The notes: generated by a model from the sequence alone, not told the origin. A stretch of 64,000 nucleotides of DNA from an uncultured Prevotella sp. (GCA_946998295.1 CAMPYS010000004.1:32672-96671), one strand, 5' to 3'; positions 50,618-61,974 are shown, numbered from the stretch's first letter. Made by a program: numbers and translations.

Positions 50618-52104
50618 TATTTTTTACTTTTTAAACGTTTACTATTTTTCTTTATCTGCCTCATTGTTTCGCTTGAAGAACTAGCTAAACTTCTTACACA
50701 CCTAAATCCTATATATGAACGTGGTTGGTTTTGGTATTCCCATGTGCGCCATGCACTTCTTATATAATTTTCTGGATCTTTCCAACTTCCACCACGAACA
50801 GATTTCTTTTTTAAACTATATGGGTCTTCTTTAGCGGCTTTATATTCTAATTCTGGATTTAGATCACCCATACCATCTACTCCTGCTTCTGTAAAGATGG
50901 TGCTTGTCCATTCAGCAACATTTCCTGCCATATCAAATAATCCATTAGAGTTGGCTCCATATATTCCTACTTTACTTGTTATTAAGTTACCATCTTTGGT
51001 ATAATTTCCACGCTTTGGTTTAAAATTGGCATAGAAACATCCTTTATCACTTTTAACATCTTTATTATTCCAAGGAAATTCATCTTGATTTTTTCCTCTT
51101 GCAGCAAATTCCCATTCTGCTTCTGTTGGGAGTCTGTATCTTTGTACAAAACGAGCTTCTTTTCCTAAACCTTTAAGAAGGTAGTCTGTACGCCATGCAC
51201 AAAAAGCATTGGCTTGTTCCCATGTAACACCTACTACAGGATAATCGTTATATGTAGGGTTGCTAAAATAGTTACGTAAATAAGTTTCATTATCTGAGTT
51301 CTTAAAATCGTTTACCCAGCATGTTGTATCAGGATAAACATTTACAATATATGTATTTAAAAAATCCCATTGACTACTTAAAGGTCTATTAATGGTTTCT
51401 CTATGTATAATTCCCTCTTCATCTATGTAAGCTGTATCTTTAGAGATCATTACCACATCGTTTGTAGAAGTTTTTAAATCTGTATTTAGGTTACGTTCTG
51501 CGGGATTTAGACGATTTTTACGTAATGCAGCTGTTGTATAGTCATATATCTCGTAACGATAATTAAGTTGTTTTACATCAATACTTTTTTCACCTGTAGC
51601 AGGGTTTGTTATATATAAACTTTCAAAAGCCCTCTGTTCATCTTCATTAGGTTTACGCGGTAATCGTTTATTCCAATTGATGTGAGGTTTAATGGGATCG
51701 CCATTTTTATCCTCTGTTATCATGTAGCTTTCATCGCCACCATATGCAGGGTCAGCTAATCGTGTTCTTAATATAGAATCTTTAACCCATTCTATAAACT
51801 GTTTATATTTTGAATTGGTGACTTCGGTTTCGTCCATCCAGAATCCATCAACTGAAATATCTTTTGTAGGTATTTGTTTACCCCAAAGACTATCAGAGTT
51901 TTCTGAACCCATTCTTAACCAGCCACGTTTTATCAATGTCATACCAAATGGTGTAGGTTCTCTAAAAGACCCATCTCCACCTATACCTGTTAGTTCTCCA
52001 CCTTGACTAATATTAGTGATTGTTCTATTAGATAAGCAACTTAAAAGTGTTGGTAAAATGATTATTCCAATACAAAAAGTCCAAATATTTCTTTTATTTT
52101 TCAT
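50617..52104 (-). CDS. gldK: T9SS ring lipoprotein GldK (PorK)
   Basis: GldK is the outer-membrane-attached lipoprotein of the T9SS ring. The 495-residue protein has a lipobox LLSC near residue 23. It has the formylglycine-generating-enzyme-like fold of the family: RGWLRMGSENSDSLWGKQ, VSVDGFWMDETEVTN-like start, YRLPTEAEWEFAARG, NGLFDMAGNVAEWT and RSYIGFRCVRS. It lies 5 bases after porP. Confidence 0.95.
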   Translation of the reverse strand: MKNKRNIWTFCIGIIILPTLLSCLSNRTITNISQGGELTGIGGDGSFREPTPFGMTLIKRGWLRMGSENSDSLWGKQIPTKDISVDGFWMDETEVTNSKYKQFIEWVKDSILRTRLADPAYGGDESYMITEDKNGDPIKPHINWNKRLPRKPNEDEQRAFESLYITNPATGEKSIDVKQLNYRYEIYDYTTAALRKNRLNPAERNLNTDLKTSTNDVVMISKDTAYIDEEGIIHRETINRPLSSQWDFLNTYIVNVYPDTTCWVNDFKNSDNETYLRNYFSNPTYNDYPVVGVTWEQANAFCAWRTDYLLKGLGKEARFVQRYRLPTEAEWEFAARGKNQDEFPWNNKDVKSDKGCFYANFKPKRGNYTKDGNLITSKVGIYGANSNGLFDMAGNVAEWTSTIFTEAGVDGMGDLNPELEYKAAKEDPYSLKKKSVRGGSWKDPENYIRSAWRTWEYQNQPRSYIGFRCVRSLASSSSETMRQIKKNSKRLKSKK

Positions 52105-52109
52105 ATATT

Positions 52110-53048
52110 TTATAGAAATCTTACGCTTTTATGTTTGTTCCTACTTCTTTTTTTTAAATTAACATCAGTTTGGTAGCTTACAAAGAGTCCATGACTTCCA
52201 TTGCTAAGTGCAACAGTTCTTGTGTAAAATTCGTAACTATATCCAATGCTAATGTTATTGATATTTCCACCTATAAAGGCTGTTACAGAAATTGAAGGAC
52301 TATAAGTAAGTCCACAATACATTGTTTTCTTTTCATTTGTGTATCTAAAGATAGATGTAAAATCTGCTCTATAAATATTGTTTTCATAACGAGCAAGAAA
52401 AAATATTGGTATAGATAAAAACGGATTATTTGTTTTTATATTGTATCCACCATTTAGATAGTACGATTTATTAATTTTAATCTCATTTCTTTCGCCTAAA
52501 TTTATTGTTGGACTATTTAAGTGTTGAACAGATAGTCCTATGTGCCAATTTTTATATGAATAATATAATCCAGTACCTATATCTAATGATTGCCCATTAA
52601 TTTCTGAATTAATAAAAGCTGGGTCGTTAGCATCTTCTAAGTCTATTTTATTTCCATTAAACTTTTCTAATATCATCCCTGCTTGTATACCAATAGATAG
52701 CTCTCCTTTAAATATCTTTTTTTTGATTGCATATTGACCAGACAGTCTCTGATGTGTAAATAATCCTATTTTATCGTTCAAGATAGTAAGGCCTACACTG
52801 TGCAATTGTTTAAAAAAATGTAAGGGCATATCTGAACTGATATATAGAGTGTTAGGATTATTTTTGTATCCAATAAAATCTAAAGCGTATGAAGCATTTA
52901 TAGTTAATTTCTTTTCTAGTCCTATAGCTGAAGGATTAAAAGAAGAGTTCATGGCCCAATAGTGACTAAAAGAAGGATCATATTGAGCTATAGCAATATT
53001 TATAGTAGAGATAAGAATCAATACAATTATTATAAAACGTTTTATCAC
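52110..53048 (-). CDS. porP: PorP/SprF-family outer-membrane protein
   Basis: The 312-residue protein has a signal peptide (~1-21) and a 14-strand type barrel of the PorP/SprF family: SFSHYWAMNSSFNPSAIG, QRLSGQYAIKKKIFKGELSIGIQAG, ALDIGTGLYYSYKNW-like strands and SIGYSYEFYTR. PorP attaches the T9SS outer-membrane parts and some cargo to the cell surface. It is the first gene of the porP-gldKLMN operon. Confidence 0.93.
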   Translation of the reverse strand: MIKRFIIIVLILISTINIAIAQYDPSFSHYWAMNSSFNPSAIGLEKKLTINASYALDFIGYKNNPNTLYISSDMPLHFFKQLHSVGLTILNDKIGLFTHQRLSGQYAIKKKIFKGELSIGIQAGMILEKFNGNKIDLEDANDPAFINSEINGQSLDIGTGLYYSYKNWHIGLSVQHLNSPTINLGERNEIKINKSYYLNGGYNIKTNNPFLSIPIFFLARYENNIYRADFTSIFRYTNEKKTMYCGLTYSPSISVTAFIGGNINNISIGYSYEFYTRTVALSNGSHGLFVSYQTDVNLKKRSRNKHKSVRFL

Positions 53049-53166
53049 AATTTATAAACGCTAATTATATTTTAATTATTGTATCTAATACGATTTATAA
53101 GAAAAACTTTTATTTATGGAATATATTTTTGGAGGACTTAATAAAAGATAAATATGTATGTACAGT

Positions 53167-53197
53167 TTTGTGAATACCTTAAAAATAAATATCTTTG
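53167..53197 (+). promoter_or_regulatory. metK promoter
   Basis: TTTG (53167-53170) and TATCTTTG (53190-53197), spaced 19, fit the Bacteroidota consensus. The leader is only about 25 bases, so no SAM riboswitch is present. Confidence 0.8.
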
Positions 53198-53226
53198 CAC
53201 TCATAAACTAAAAAATATATAAAGTT

Positions 53227-54519
53227 ATGCCATATTTATTTTCATCAGAATCAGTTTCAGAAGGTCATCCTGATAAGGTAGCAGATCAAATAAGTGATGC
53301 TCTATTAGATCAATTTCTTGCATACGATCCAGAATCTCATTGTGCTATAGAAACAGTAAATACTACAGGGCAAGTGATGATAATGGGCGAAGTTCGTTCA
53401 AATGAGTATATAGATATTCCTGCTATAACTCGTAAGACAATAAATGCAATAGGATATACTAAGACTGAATATCAGTTTGATGGAAATAGTTGTGGCATAT
53501 TATCAGCAATACACGAACAAAGTTCTGATATAGAGCGTGGAGTGGATAAGGGTGATGAATACGGACAAGGTGCAGGTGATCAAGGTATGATGTTTGGATA
53601 TGCAACAAATGAAACAGATAACTATATGCCTTTGCCTCTTGCTATTGCTCATTTAATAATGAAAACTATAGCAGATATACGAAAAGAAGGTAAATTTATG
53701 ACTTATTTACGCCCTGATGCAAAGAGTCAAGTAACAGTTGAGTATAGTGATGATAATGTACCTTTGCGTATTCATACAATAGTAGTTTCAACTCAACATG
53801 ACGAATTTATTAAGCCAAGAGGTAATTCAAAAGAAGCACAGATAGAAGCTGATAACGCAATGCTTTCAAAAATACGAGAGGATGTTATTAATATTCTTAT
53901 GGTAAGAGTAAAACAACAAATAACATCAGAAAAAGTAAAAAAGTTATTTACGGATAATATAACTTATTATGTTAATCCTACAGGTAAATTCGTAATAGGT
54001 GGTCCACATGGTGATACTGGATTAACAGGACGTAAAATAATAGTAGATACATATGGTGGTAGGGGCGCACATGGAGGAGGAGCATTCTCTGGAAAAGATC
54101 CTTCAAAAGTAGATAGATCTGCTGCTTATGCCGCTAGGTGGATAGCTAAAAATATGGTAGCTGCTGGTATAAGTGATGAAGTGTTGGTTCAATTGGCTTA
54201 TGCTATTGGTGTTGCTTATCCAATGAGCGTATATATAAATACGTATGGTAGGTCTAAAGTAAAATTAACAGATGGTGAAATAGCAGAAAAAATCAGTAAT
54301 ATTTTTGATTTGCGTCCTAAAGCAATTGAAAAAGAACTTAAACTTCGTCAGCCTATGTATTTAGAAACTGCAGCTTACGGACACATGGGAAGAAAAAATG
54401 AAATAGTTAAGAAAACTTTCAGTAGTTTATATCATGAGAAGAAAGAAATGGAAGTAGAACTATTTACATGGGAAAAACTTAATAAGGTTGATGAGTTAAA
54501 ACAGATTTTTAACTTATAG
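53227..54519 (+). CDS. metK: S-adenosylmethionine synthase
   Basis: MetK makes S-adenosylmethionine from ATP and methionine. The 430-residue protein shows the family signatures [59 protein letters not shown] and [23 protein letters not shown]. Length is longer than the E. coli enzyme, as usual in this phylum. It has its own promoter and may read through into the next gene 13 bases on. Confidence 0.97.
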   Translation: MPYLFSSESVSEGHPDKVADQISDALLDQFLAYDPESHCAIETVNTTGQVMIMGEVRSNEYIDIPAITRKTINAIGYTKTEYQFDGNSCGILSAIHEQSSDIERGVDKGDEYGQGAGDQGMMFGYATNETDNYMPLPLAIAHLIMKTIADIRKEGKFMTYLRPDAKSQVTVEYSDDNVPLRIHTIVVSTQHDEFIKPRGNSKEAQIEADNAMLSKIREDVINILMVRVKQQITSEKVKKLFTDNITYYVNPTGKFVIGGPHGDTGLTGRKIIVDTYGGRGAHGGGAFSGKDPSKVDRSAAYAARWIAKNMVAAGISDEVLVQLAYAIGVAYPMSVYINTYGRSKVKLTDGEIAEKISNIFDLRPKAIEKELKLRQPMYLETAAYGHMGRKNEIVKKTFSSLYHEKKEMEVELFTWEKLNKVDELKQIFNL

Positions 54520-54532
54520 GTTAATTTTTGAA

Positions 54533-55405
54533 ATGTCTCAGGTTGTTGATTCTATTGAAGCAGCTCAAGTTACCAATATAACCCAAAATAATTGTATACT
54601 TCTTAAGAAAAAAAAGAAGTCTTTTGATTTGAGAAAGATACATTTCCAAAATGAGGGTTATTTTAAAAATAACCCTTATTTTAATCCTAATACAACAAAT
54701 GTTAAGTGTGAAGTCTCAGATCAATTAGGTGCGTATAATATAAGTAATGATAATATAATTTCTGGAATTTTACTTATATGTTTCTTAGCTGGTGTAATAT
54801 CTATTTCATTATCGCATAATTTTATAATACGTCAGTTGAGGAGCATATTTAATAAATTTGAGCGAAGTTTTAATTTAAATGAAACAGCATATGAAGTAAA
54901 GTTCCAGTTTTATCTTGTTATACAGACTTCTTTATTATTAGGAATTCTTTATTTTTTATTTACAAATAATGAAAATAGATCAATTCTTGATGTTTATTCT
55001 AGATTTATATTAATTGGTACATATTGGGGAATATTCTTTTCTTATTTTATAATTAGACATCTTTTATATGATGTTGTAAATTGGGTCTTTTTCCCTCGAC
55101 ACGATAATGAAAAATGGAGACAACTTTTACTTTTTTTAGCTTCGTTTGAAGGGCTATTGTTATTTCCTATAATATTATTATTTATATATTTTGATTTAGA
55201 TATACAAGTTGCATTTATTAGTGTAATAATAGTGGTATGTCTTGTTAAATTAATTATATTGTACGAAGCTTATGTAATCTTTTTTAAAGGAATATCCGTA
55301 AAAATGCAAATAATTTTGTACTTTTGCACACTTGAAATAATGCCGTTAATAGCGTTATTGAATATTTTACATTATATACATAATTATTTGGCAATAAATA
55401 TTTAA
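54533..55405 (+). CDS. DUF4271 membrane protein
   Basis: The 290-residue protein has an N-terminal soluble part (~1-70) and six or more membrane helices (~78-98, 125-145, 153-175, 200-220, 225-245 and 255-280). DUF4271 proteins stand directly upstream of the uroporphyrinogen synthase gene in many Bacteroidota. Their role is not known. Confidence 0.8.
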   Translation: MSQVVDSIEAAQVTNITQNNCILLKKKKKSFDLRKIHFQNEGYFKNNPYFNPNTTNVKCEVSDQLGAYNISNDNIISGILLICFLAGVISISLSHNFIIRQLRSIFNKFERSFNLNETAYEVKFQFYLVIQTSLLLGILYFLFTNNENRSILDVYSRFILIGTYWGIFFSYFIIRHLLYDVVNWVFFPRHDNEKWRQLLLFLASFEGLLLFPIILLFIYFDLDIQVAFISVIIVVCLVKLIILYEAYVIFFKGISVKMQIILYFCTLEIMPLIALLNILHYIHNYLAINI

Positions 55406-55417
55406 GTAAACGAAAGA

Positions 55418-56164
55418 ATGATAAAGAGGATTTTAATATCGCAACCTAAGCCAGATAGCAGTAAGTCTCCCTATTATGATATAGAGAAAGATTTAGGTGT
55501 AGAAATGGTGTTTAGACCATTTTTTAAGGTTGAGGGATTATCAGCAAAAGAATTTCGTCAACAAAAAATTAATTTACTTGATTATAGTGCAGTTGTATTC
55601 ACTTCTCGTCATGCTATAAATAATTACTTCAAAATAGCACAAGAGATGCGTGTAACTATTCCTGAAACTATGAAGTATTTTTGTGTGATAGAGACAATTG
55701 CACTTTATATACAAAAATATGCTCAATACAGAAAACGTAAAATATTTTTTGGTACTTCTGGGAGAATAGATAGCTTATTACCTTCAATGTTAAAACATAA
55801 GAATGAAAAGTATCTTATACCTCAAAGTACAGCACATAGTAATGTTATAGGTAAATTATTATCATCTAATAAATTGAAGTATAAAGAATGTATTATGTAT
55901 CGTACAGTAAGTAATGATTTTACTGAAGACGAAAAAAAAGACTTCAATTATGATATGATAGTATTTTTTAGCCCTACTGGTGTTAAGGCACTTAAAGAAA
56001 ATATACCAAATTTTGTACAAGGCGATGTTAAGATAGCAGCTTTTGGACCATCTACTGCTAAAGAAGTTGTTGCGCAAGGATTTAGACTTGATTTAGAAGC
56101 ACCAACAGAAAAGCATCCTTCTATGACTAGTGCTTTACGTGATTTTATAGAGAAGAATAAATAG
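55418..56164 (+). CDS. hemD: Uroporphyrinogen-III synthase family protein
   Basis: The 248-residue protein has the two-lobed HemD fold, with RILISQPKPDSSKSPYYD, YSAVVFTSRHAINNYF, FFSPTGVKAL and AAFGPSTAKEVVAQGFRLDLEAPTEKHPSM. HemD closes hydroxymethylbilane to uroporphyrinogen III. In heme-scavenging Bacteroidales the full heme pathway is often missing and this gene may serve another tetrapyrrole route or have a changed role; the window does not settle it. It lies 12 bases after the DUF4271 gene. Confidence 0.82.
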   Translation: MIKRILISQPKPDSSKSPYYDIEKDLGVEMVFRPFFKVEGLSAKEFRQQKINLLDYSAVVFTSRHAINNYFKIAQEMRVTIPETMKYFCVIETIALYIQKYAQYRKRKIFFGTSGRIDSLLPSMLKHKNEKYLIPQSTAHSNVIGKLLSSNKLKYKECIMYRTVSNDFTEDEKKDFNYDMIVFFSPTGVKALKENIPNFVQGDVKIAAFGPSTAKEVVAQGFRLDLEAPTEKHPSMTSALRDFIEKNK

Positions 56165-56213
56165 CTTAAATATTTTAGATATTTTTTATTGACTATTATT
56201 ATTCCTTATACTC

Positions 56214-56654
56214 ATGGAACAAAAAGATGAAGTGTTGCATAATATAAAACGTAGATATACATTATCTAAAAATGAACGATTATGCAGTAAAAAACTTATA
56301 GAAAAATTATTTTTGGGGGGAATAAGTCAATCAATGCTATCATACCCTTTAAGGGTAGTATATTTTATAAATAAATCTTGTGATATAGATAATTCAAATA
56401 CTATCCTCATTAAAATGATGGTAAGTGTATCTAAGAAATATTTTAAGCATGCTGTTAAGCGGAATAGGATAAAACGACAAATTCGTGAGGCATATCGTAA
56501 AAATAAATATATATTAATAGATAAGCTGAACGAAAAGCATTGTAAAGGAGAATTTGTATTAGCATTTATTTGGGTAGGTTCTTCGCAAAAAACAACTAAT
56601 GTTATAGAGGATAAGGTAATAAATCTTTTGCAGCGTATACGAGAACGCTTGTGA
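56214..56654 (+). CDS. rnpA: Ribonuclease P protein component
   Basis: RnpA is the protein cofactor of RNase P, which trims the 5' end of tRNA precursors. The signature helix is HAVKRNRIKRQIREAYR (~residues 80-97), preceded by the KNERLCSKKLIEKLF start. The 146-residue length is normal for the phylum. It is paired with yidD 33 bases downstream, as in most bacteria, although rpmH is not beside it here. Confidence 0.93.
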   Translation: MEQKDEVLHNIKRRYTLSKNERLCSKKLIEKLFLGGISQSMLSYPLRVVYFINKSCDIDNSNTILIKMMVSVSKKYFKHAVKRNRIKRQIREAYRKNKYILIDKLNEKHCKGEFVLAFIWVGSSQKTTNVIEDKVINLLQRIRERL

Positions 56655-56687
56655 CTCTCTATTTAAATTTAAGTAGAAATAACTAAG

Positions 56688-56936
56688 ATGACTATGAAAA
56701 AAATATTATATTATACCTCTAAACTGATAGTAAAACTATTGTTAATTCCAATCTTTTTGTACCAACATTTTATATCACCATTAACTCCACCATCTTGTCG
56801 TTTTGTACCATCTTGTTCTGAATATACAAAACAAGCATTAAAAAAGCATGGTCCAATTAAAGGTCTGATGCTTTCAATATGGAGAATATTAAGATGTAAT
56901 CCTTGGGGGGGAAGTGGATACGATCCAGTTCCGTAA
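56688..56936 (+). CDS. yidD: Membrane protein insertion efficiency factor YidD
   Basis: The 82-residue protein assists YidC-dependent membrane protein insertion. It has an amphipathic/hydrophobic N-terminus and the family block [19 protein letters not shown], then [17 protein letters not shown]. The start could be 56688 or the ATG two codons later. Confidence 0.93.
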   Translation: MTMKKILYYTSKLIVKLLLIPIFLYQHFISPLTPPSCRFVPSCSEYTKQALKKHGPIKGLMLSIWRILRCNPWGGSGYDPVP

Positions 56937-57010
56937 GTTGTCCTTATAGACCTCCCTAATAAAAATATATAATAATATAGCCTTTAAGGCTTTAATACAG
57001 AATTTAGGCA

Positions 57011-58312
57011 ATGATTAAAAACTTTGTAGAAGAACTTCGTTGGCGTGGGATGTTAGCCCAAATAATGCCTGGCACAGAAGAGATACTTCAAAAAGAAATG
57101 ATGGCAGCTTATTTAGGAACTGATCCTACAGCTGACTCATTACACATAGGACATTTATGTGGAATAATGATGTTACGACATTTACAGCGTTGTGGTCATA
57201 AACCTTATCTATTATTGGGTGGAGCTACTGGAATGATAGGAGATCCATCTGGTAAAAGTCAAGAACGAAATTTATTGGATGCAGCAACACTATATCATAA
57301 CCAAGAATCTATAAAAAAACAGGTAAGTAAATTTTTAGATTTTGATGGAGATGCACCAAATAAGGCAGAGTTAGTAAATAATTATGATTGGATGAAAGAT
57401 TTTAATTTCTTAGACTTTGCTCGTATTGTTGGTAAGCATATTACAGTTAATTATATGATGGCTAAAGATAGTGTAAAGAAGCGTCTAACTGGCGAGGCAA
57501 GAGATGGCTTATCATTTACAGAATTTACTTACCAACTGTTACAAGGATATGATTTTCTGTATTTATATAAAAAGTTTGGTGTGAAACTTCAATTAGGAGG
57601 AAATGACCAGTGGGGAAATATGACTACTGGTACAGAACTTATACGTAGAACTTTAGGGCAAGAAGCTGATGCGTACTGTTTGACATGTCCATTAATAACA
57701 AAGGCTGATGGTAAAAAGTTTGGAAAAACTGAAAGTGGTAATATTTGGTTAGATCGCAATAGAACAACACCTTATGCTTTTTATCAATTTTGGCTTAATG
57801 TTAGTGATGATGACGCAGAGAGATATATTAAAATTTTTACCTCTTTAGATAGGAATACAATTGACTCTATTATAGAGGAACACAGTAAAAACCCTGGACT
57901 TCGTATTTTACAACATCGTTTGTCAGAAGAAGTTACTCGTATGGTTCACTCTCAAGAAGATCTTGATACAGCTATTGCTGCATCAAAAATATTATTTGGA
58001 AAGGCAACTAAAGAAAATCTTATATCATTAGATGAGCAAACTTTTAATGATGTCTTCAAAGATGTTCCTCATTATGAAATTACTAAGGACAAGCTTGGTA
58101 TGCCTGCAATTGATGTTTTAAATCAAGAAGGAATATCTATTTTCCCCAGTAAAAGTGAAATGAGAAAGTTGGTAAAAGGTGGAGGCGTTTCATTAAACAA
58201 AGAAAAGTTAAATGCCTTTGACAAACTTATCACTTCAGAGGATCTTATAGCTGGTAAATATATTCTTGTTCAAAGAGGTAAGAAAAATTATTCGCTTATA
58301 ACTATCAAATAA
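57011..58312 (+). CDS. tyrS: Tyrosyl-tRNA synthetase
   Basis: TyrS charges tRNA-Tyr. The 433-residue class I synthetase has [12 protein letters not shown] (HIGH motif), [42 protein letters not shown] and KFGKTESGN (KMSKS position). A C-terminal S4-type RNA-binding domain is present (~370-430: [16 protein letters not shown]). It belongs to the DUF4271-hemD-rnpA-yidD-tyrS cluster. Confidence 0.97.
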   Translation: MIKNFVEELRWRGMLAQIMPGTEEILQKEMMAAYLGTDPTADSLHIGHLCGIMMLRHLQRCGHKPYLLLGGATGMIGDPSGKSQERNLLDAATLYHNQESIKKQVSKFLDFDGDAPNKAELVNNYDWMKDFNFLDFARIVGKHITVNYMMAKDSVKKRLTGEARDGLSFTEFTYQLLQGYDFLYLYKKFGVKLQLGGNDQWGNMTTGTELIRRTLGQEADAYCLTCPLITKADGKKFGKTESGNIWLDRNRTTPYAFYQFWLNVSDDDAERYIKIFTSLDRNTIDSIIEEHSKNPGLRILQHRLSEEVTRMVHSQEDLDTAIAASKILFGKATKENLISLDEQTFNDVFKDVPHYEITKDKLGMPAIDVLNQEGISIFPSKSEMRKLVKGGGVSLNKEKLNAFDKLITSEDLIAGKYILVQRGKKNYSLITIK

Positions 58313-58322
58313 CTACTATATA

Positions 58323-61300
58323 ATGAAAAAATACTAACTACTTTTCTATTGTTGTTATCTTTAACGGTAATGGCGGACAATAATCCCCTATGGATGCGTC
58401 ATTGTGCTATATCTCCTGATGGTCAGTTTATAGCTTTTTCTTATAAGGGTGATATTTTTACAGTCCCAGTTAATGGAGGAAAAGCTAAACAGTTAACTAC
58501 CAATCCTGCATACGATTCTTATCCTATATGGAGTAAAGATGGAAATAGAATAGCTTTTGCTTCATATAGAGAGGGTAGTATGGATATATTTACTATGCCT
58601 AAAGATGGAGGCGTACCTGTTCGTGTTACAACTAATAGTGCAGACGAATTACCTATGGCATTTATTGATAATGAGAATATTTTGTTCTCTTCGACTATAC
58701 GTCCAACATCTAACTCTATTTTATTTCCGTCCAATATTTTTCCACAGACTTATGAGGTAAATATAAATGGTGGACGTCCAAAATTATTCTCTCCTATTCC
58801 GATGTTTGATGTGAGTGTGAACGATAGTGGTGATATTCTTTATCATGACAAAAAAGGATATGAAGATGAATTTCGTAAGCATCATAGGTCACCTATAACA
58901 CGGGATATATGGTTATACAGTAAAGGGAAATATACTAAGTTAACCGATTTCAATGGTGAAGACAGAACGCCTGTATGGGCAAACTCCACTTCTGAATTTT
59001 ATTATTTAAGCGAAGAGGATGGAACTTTTAATATATATAAACGTAATATTTCATCTAAAAATAAAGTTAAGCTTACGCATTATACTAAAAATCCTGTTCG
59101 CTTTTTGACGGTATCTAATAACGGTACGTTGTGCTATGGATACGATGGGCAAATTTTTACTTTATCTAAAAATAGTAGTGAGCCGAAAGAAGTTAATATT
59201 AAGATAACAACAGATCAAATAGGTTCGAAATTAGTTCGCAAAATTATGCATAGTGGTGCATCTGAAATAAAGCTATCACCTAATGAAAAAGAAATAGCTT
59301 TTGTTCTGCATGGAGATATTTATGTTACTTCTATTGATTATAAAACAACTAAACGAATAACGAACACTCCAGAGCAAGAAAGAAATATAGATATATCACC
59401 AGATGGTACGAGTATTGTATATGCTTCAGAACGCAATGGTGTATGGCAAATATATTTAACTAAGATAAAAAATAGCAATAAAGAAAAACAATTTGTTTAT
59501 TCTACAGATTTGATAGAAGAACAAATAGTCAATAATAAAAAGACGTCTCAATTACCACAATTTAGTCCTGATGGTAAAAAAATTGCTTTTTTTGAAGATA
59601 GAGCAAGGTTAAAAGTTATAGATTTAAAGAGCAAAATTATAACAAATCTTACAGATGGTAGCGATCTGTATTCTTATCAAGATGGTGATTTATGGTTTTC
59701 ATGGAGCCCTGATAGCCGTTGGATATTAGTACCATATATGGGTAATGGTGGATGGAATAACCCAGATATTGCCTTAGTTGATGTATTAGGTAAGAAACCT
59801 ATATTTAATCTTACGCAAAGTGGTTATGTAGATGGTCTTGCCAAGTGGGTCTTAGGCGGTAAAGCTATCCTCTTTTTTAGTGACAGAGCAGGCTATAGAA
59901 GTCATGGAAGTTGGGGAGCTGAGGAAGATGCCTACTTAATGTTCTTAGACTTAGATGCTTACGATCGTTTCAGAATGACTAAAGAAGAACGACAATTAGC
60001 AGATTCTATGGAGAAAGATAAAAAAGCTGATGAGGCTAATAAAATAAATAAGAATAAGAAGTTAAGAAAGAAAAATAAAGACGAAAATAAAGAAGCGGTA
60101 AAACCTTTAGAATTAGATTTAGCAAATTGCAGAGATAGGATAGTACGAGTTACAGTAAACTCTTCTAATTTAGGTGATGCTTTACTTGATAAAAAAGGAG
60201 ATGTTTTATATTACCTTTCTGCTTTCGAAGGGGGATATGACCTTTGGAAACATGATCTCACCGAAGATAGAACAGAGATAGTTATAAAAAATGTAGGTAG
60301 TGGAAGATTATTTGCAGATAAAGAATTTAATAATATATATTATTGTTCAAATGGGAATATAAAGAAAATAGAACTTTCTAAGAGATCTATTAGTAATATA
60401 AACTTTGAAGCACGATTTGATTATAAGCCTTATGCTGAACGAGAATATATTTTTAATCATATATGGCAACAAGTTGCTGATAAATTTTATGTTGCGAATC
60501 TTCATGGAGTAGATTGGAACGCCTATAAGATGATATACTCTCGTTATTTACCATATATAAATAACAATTATGATTTCCAAGAAATGCTTTCAGAGATGTT
60601 AGGTGAGTTAAATGCTTCTCATACTGGTGCCAGGTATGCTTCAAGTGGTCCTACTCTATATACGGCAACATTAGGTTTGTTTTATGATGAAAATTATGAA
60701 GGAAATGGATTGAAAGTTAAAGAAATAATAAAGAATGGTCCTTTTTCTGTAAGGAAAACGAGTGTAGTTCCTGGCTGTATAATTGAGAAGATAGATGGAG
60801 AGCCTATAATTAAAGATAAAGATTATAATTATGTTTTAGATGGAAAAGCAGGCAAGCAAGTAAGAGTTTCTGTATTTAATCCAAAAACAAATAAGCATTT
60901 TGAAGTTTATGTAAAAGCAATAAGTCAAGGTTATGAACGCAATTTACTTTATAAACGCTGGGTAGATCGTAATCGTCAATTAGTTGATAGTATTTCTGGA
61001 GGTCAAATAGCTTATGTTCATGTTAGAGCTATGGATAGTAAAAGCTTTCGTGATGTTTATAGTGAGCTTCTTAGTGCGAAAAACAGAGTACGTAAAGCTG
61101 TAATTGTAGATGAACGTCATAACGGTGGTGGATGGCTTCACGATGATTTGTGCACTTTATTAAGTGGTAAAGAGTATCAAAAATTTATTCCACATGGTAA
61201 ATACATTGGTAGTGATCCGTTTAATAAGTGGCTTAAACCTTCATGTGTTTTAATATGTGAAGATGATTATAGTAATGGACATGGTTTTCCTCAGATTTAT

Positions 61301-61546
61301 AAATATTTAGGTATAGGTAAGTTGATAGGAACACCTGTAGCAGGAACTATGACTGCAGTGTGGTGGGAAACTTTGATAAATGGAATGGTATTTGGTATTC
61401 CTCAAGTAGGATGTCAAGGTATGAATGGTAAATTTGCTGAAAATCAACAATTAAATCCAGATATAGAAGTTTATAATACTCCAGATGATTTTATAAATGG
61501 TTACGATCGTCAGTTGATAACAGCTGTAAAGGAAATGATGAAATAA
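58323..61546 (+). CDS. Tricorn-like S41 protease, signal peptide out of frame by one base
   Basis: The protein has N-terminal TolB/WD40-type propellers (~1-560), a Lys/Glu-rich linker, a PDZ domain (~760-830) and an S41 tricorn catalytic domain with VDERHNGGGW, CEDDYSNGHGFPQ (likely nucleophile Ser) and VAGTMTAVWWE. It would degrade peptides in the envelope. The main frame can be opened only at TTG codons (58349), inside a signal peptide. The natural ATG at 58323 is one base out of frame: adding one A to the A6 tract at 58326-58331 restores MKKILTTFLLLLSLTVMADN. This is either an assembly error, a mutation, or phase variation. tyrS ends 10 bases before. Confidence 0.85.
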
Positions 61547-61558
61547 TATACTTATTTT

Positions 61559-61608
61559 AATTTATTAAGCTGTAGACTATTTATATTTGGTTTACAGCTT
61601 AATAAATT
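61559..61608 (+). terminator. Hairpin after the tricorn-like protease
   Basis: Perfect 16-bp inverted repeat (arms 61559-61574 and 61593-61608) starting 13 bases after the stop codon. Only a weak T-rich stretch follows, but the stem is long enough to mark the transcript end. Confidence 0.65.
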
Positions 61609-61623
61609 TATATGCTAAATACT

Positions 61624-61653
61624 TTTGATTATTTTAGAAAAATATTATATTTG
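61624..61653 (+). promoter_or_regulatory. Promoter upstream of the nucleoside-recognition-domain protein
   Basis: TTTG-N18-TATATTTG, matching the Bacteroidota consensus. Expected start near 61660. Confidence 0.6.
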
Positions 61654-61974
61654 CTTTCAAAATATATTTAATGCAAATACCTAAGTCGTAATAATGCTAT
61701 GGCTAAAATTTTGAAATCAATCTATAGATGCGATATAGATATGTGTAAGTAGCTAAAAATGAGACAAAGTTAGAACAAATGTTATATTTTACTGTATGGA
61801 GACATTATTAAGGGATTGTAGATTTTGTAGTCGGGTTGTAATATCCCTGATGAAACATTACAAATAATATAGAAAATTATATATTGTTATAACCTATAAT
61901 CTTATTATATAATATAAAAAAACAGTAATTTGCAAAAAACTAAATATTAATTTGTGACAAAAGAAATCTAATTT

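Larger units (their letters stand above)
61547..61974 (+). other. Leader/intergenic region with a promoter and a possible 17-codon ORF
   Basis: After the hairpin, TTTG (61624-61627) and TATATTTG (61646-61653), spaced 18, form a good promoter. The next gene starts over 300 bases later. In between lie a 17-codon ORF (61699-61752, MAKILKSIYRCDIDMCK) and the stem AGGGAT/ATCCCT around 61812-61850. A long leader, a small RNA or a second promoter nearer the gene are all possible. Confidence 0.45.

Noticed and set aside
53198..53226. SAM riboswitch before metK
   Set aside because: The leader from the predicted start to the ATG is about 25 bases, too short for any known SAM riboswitch.
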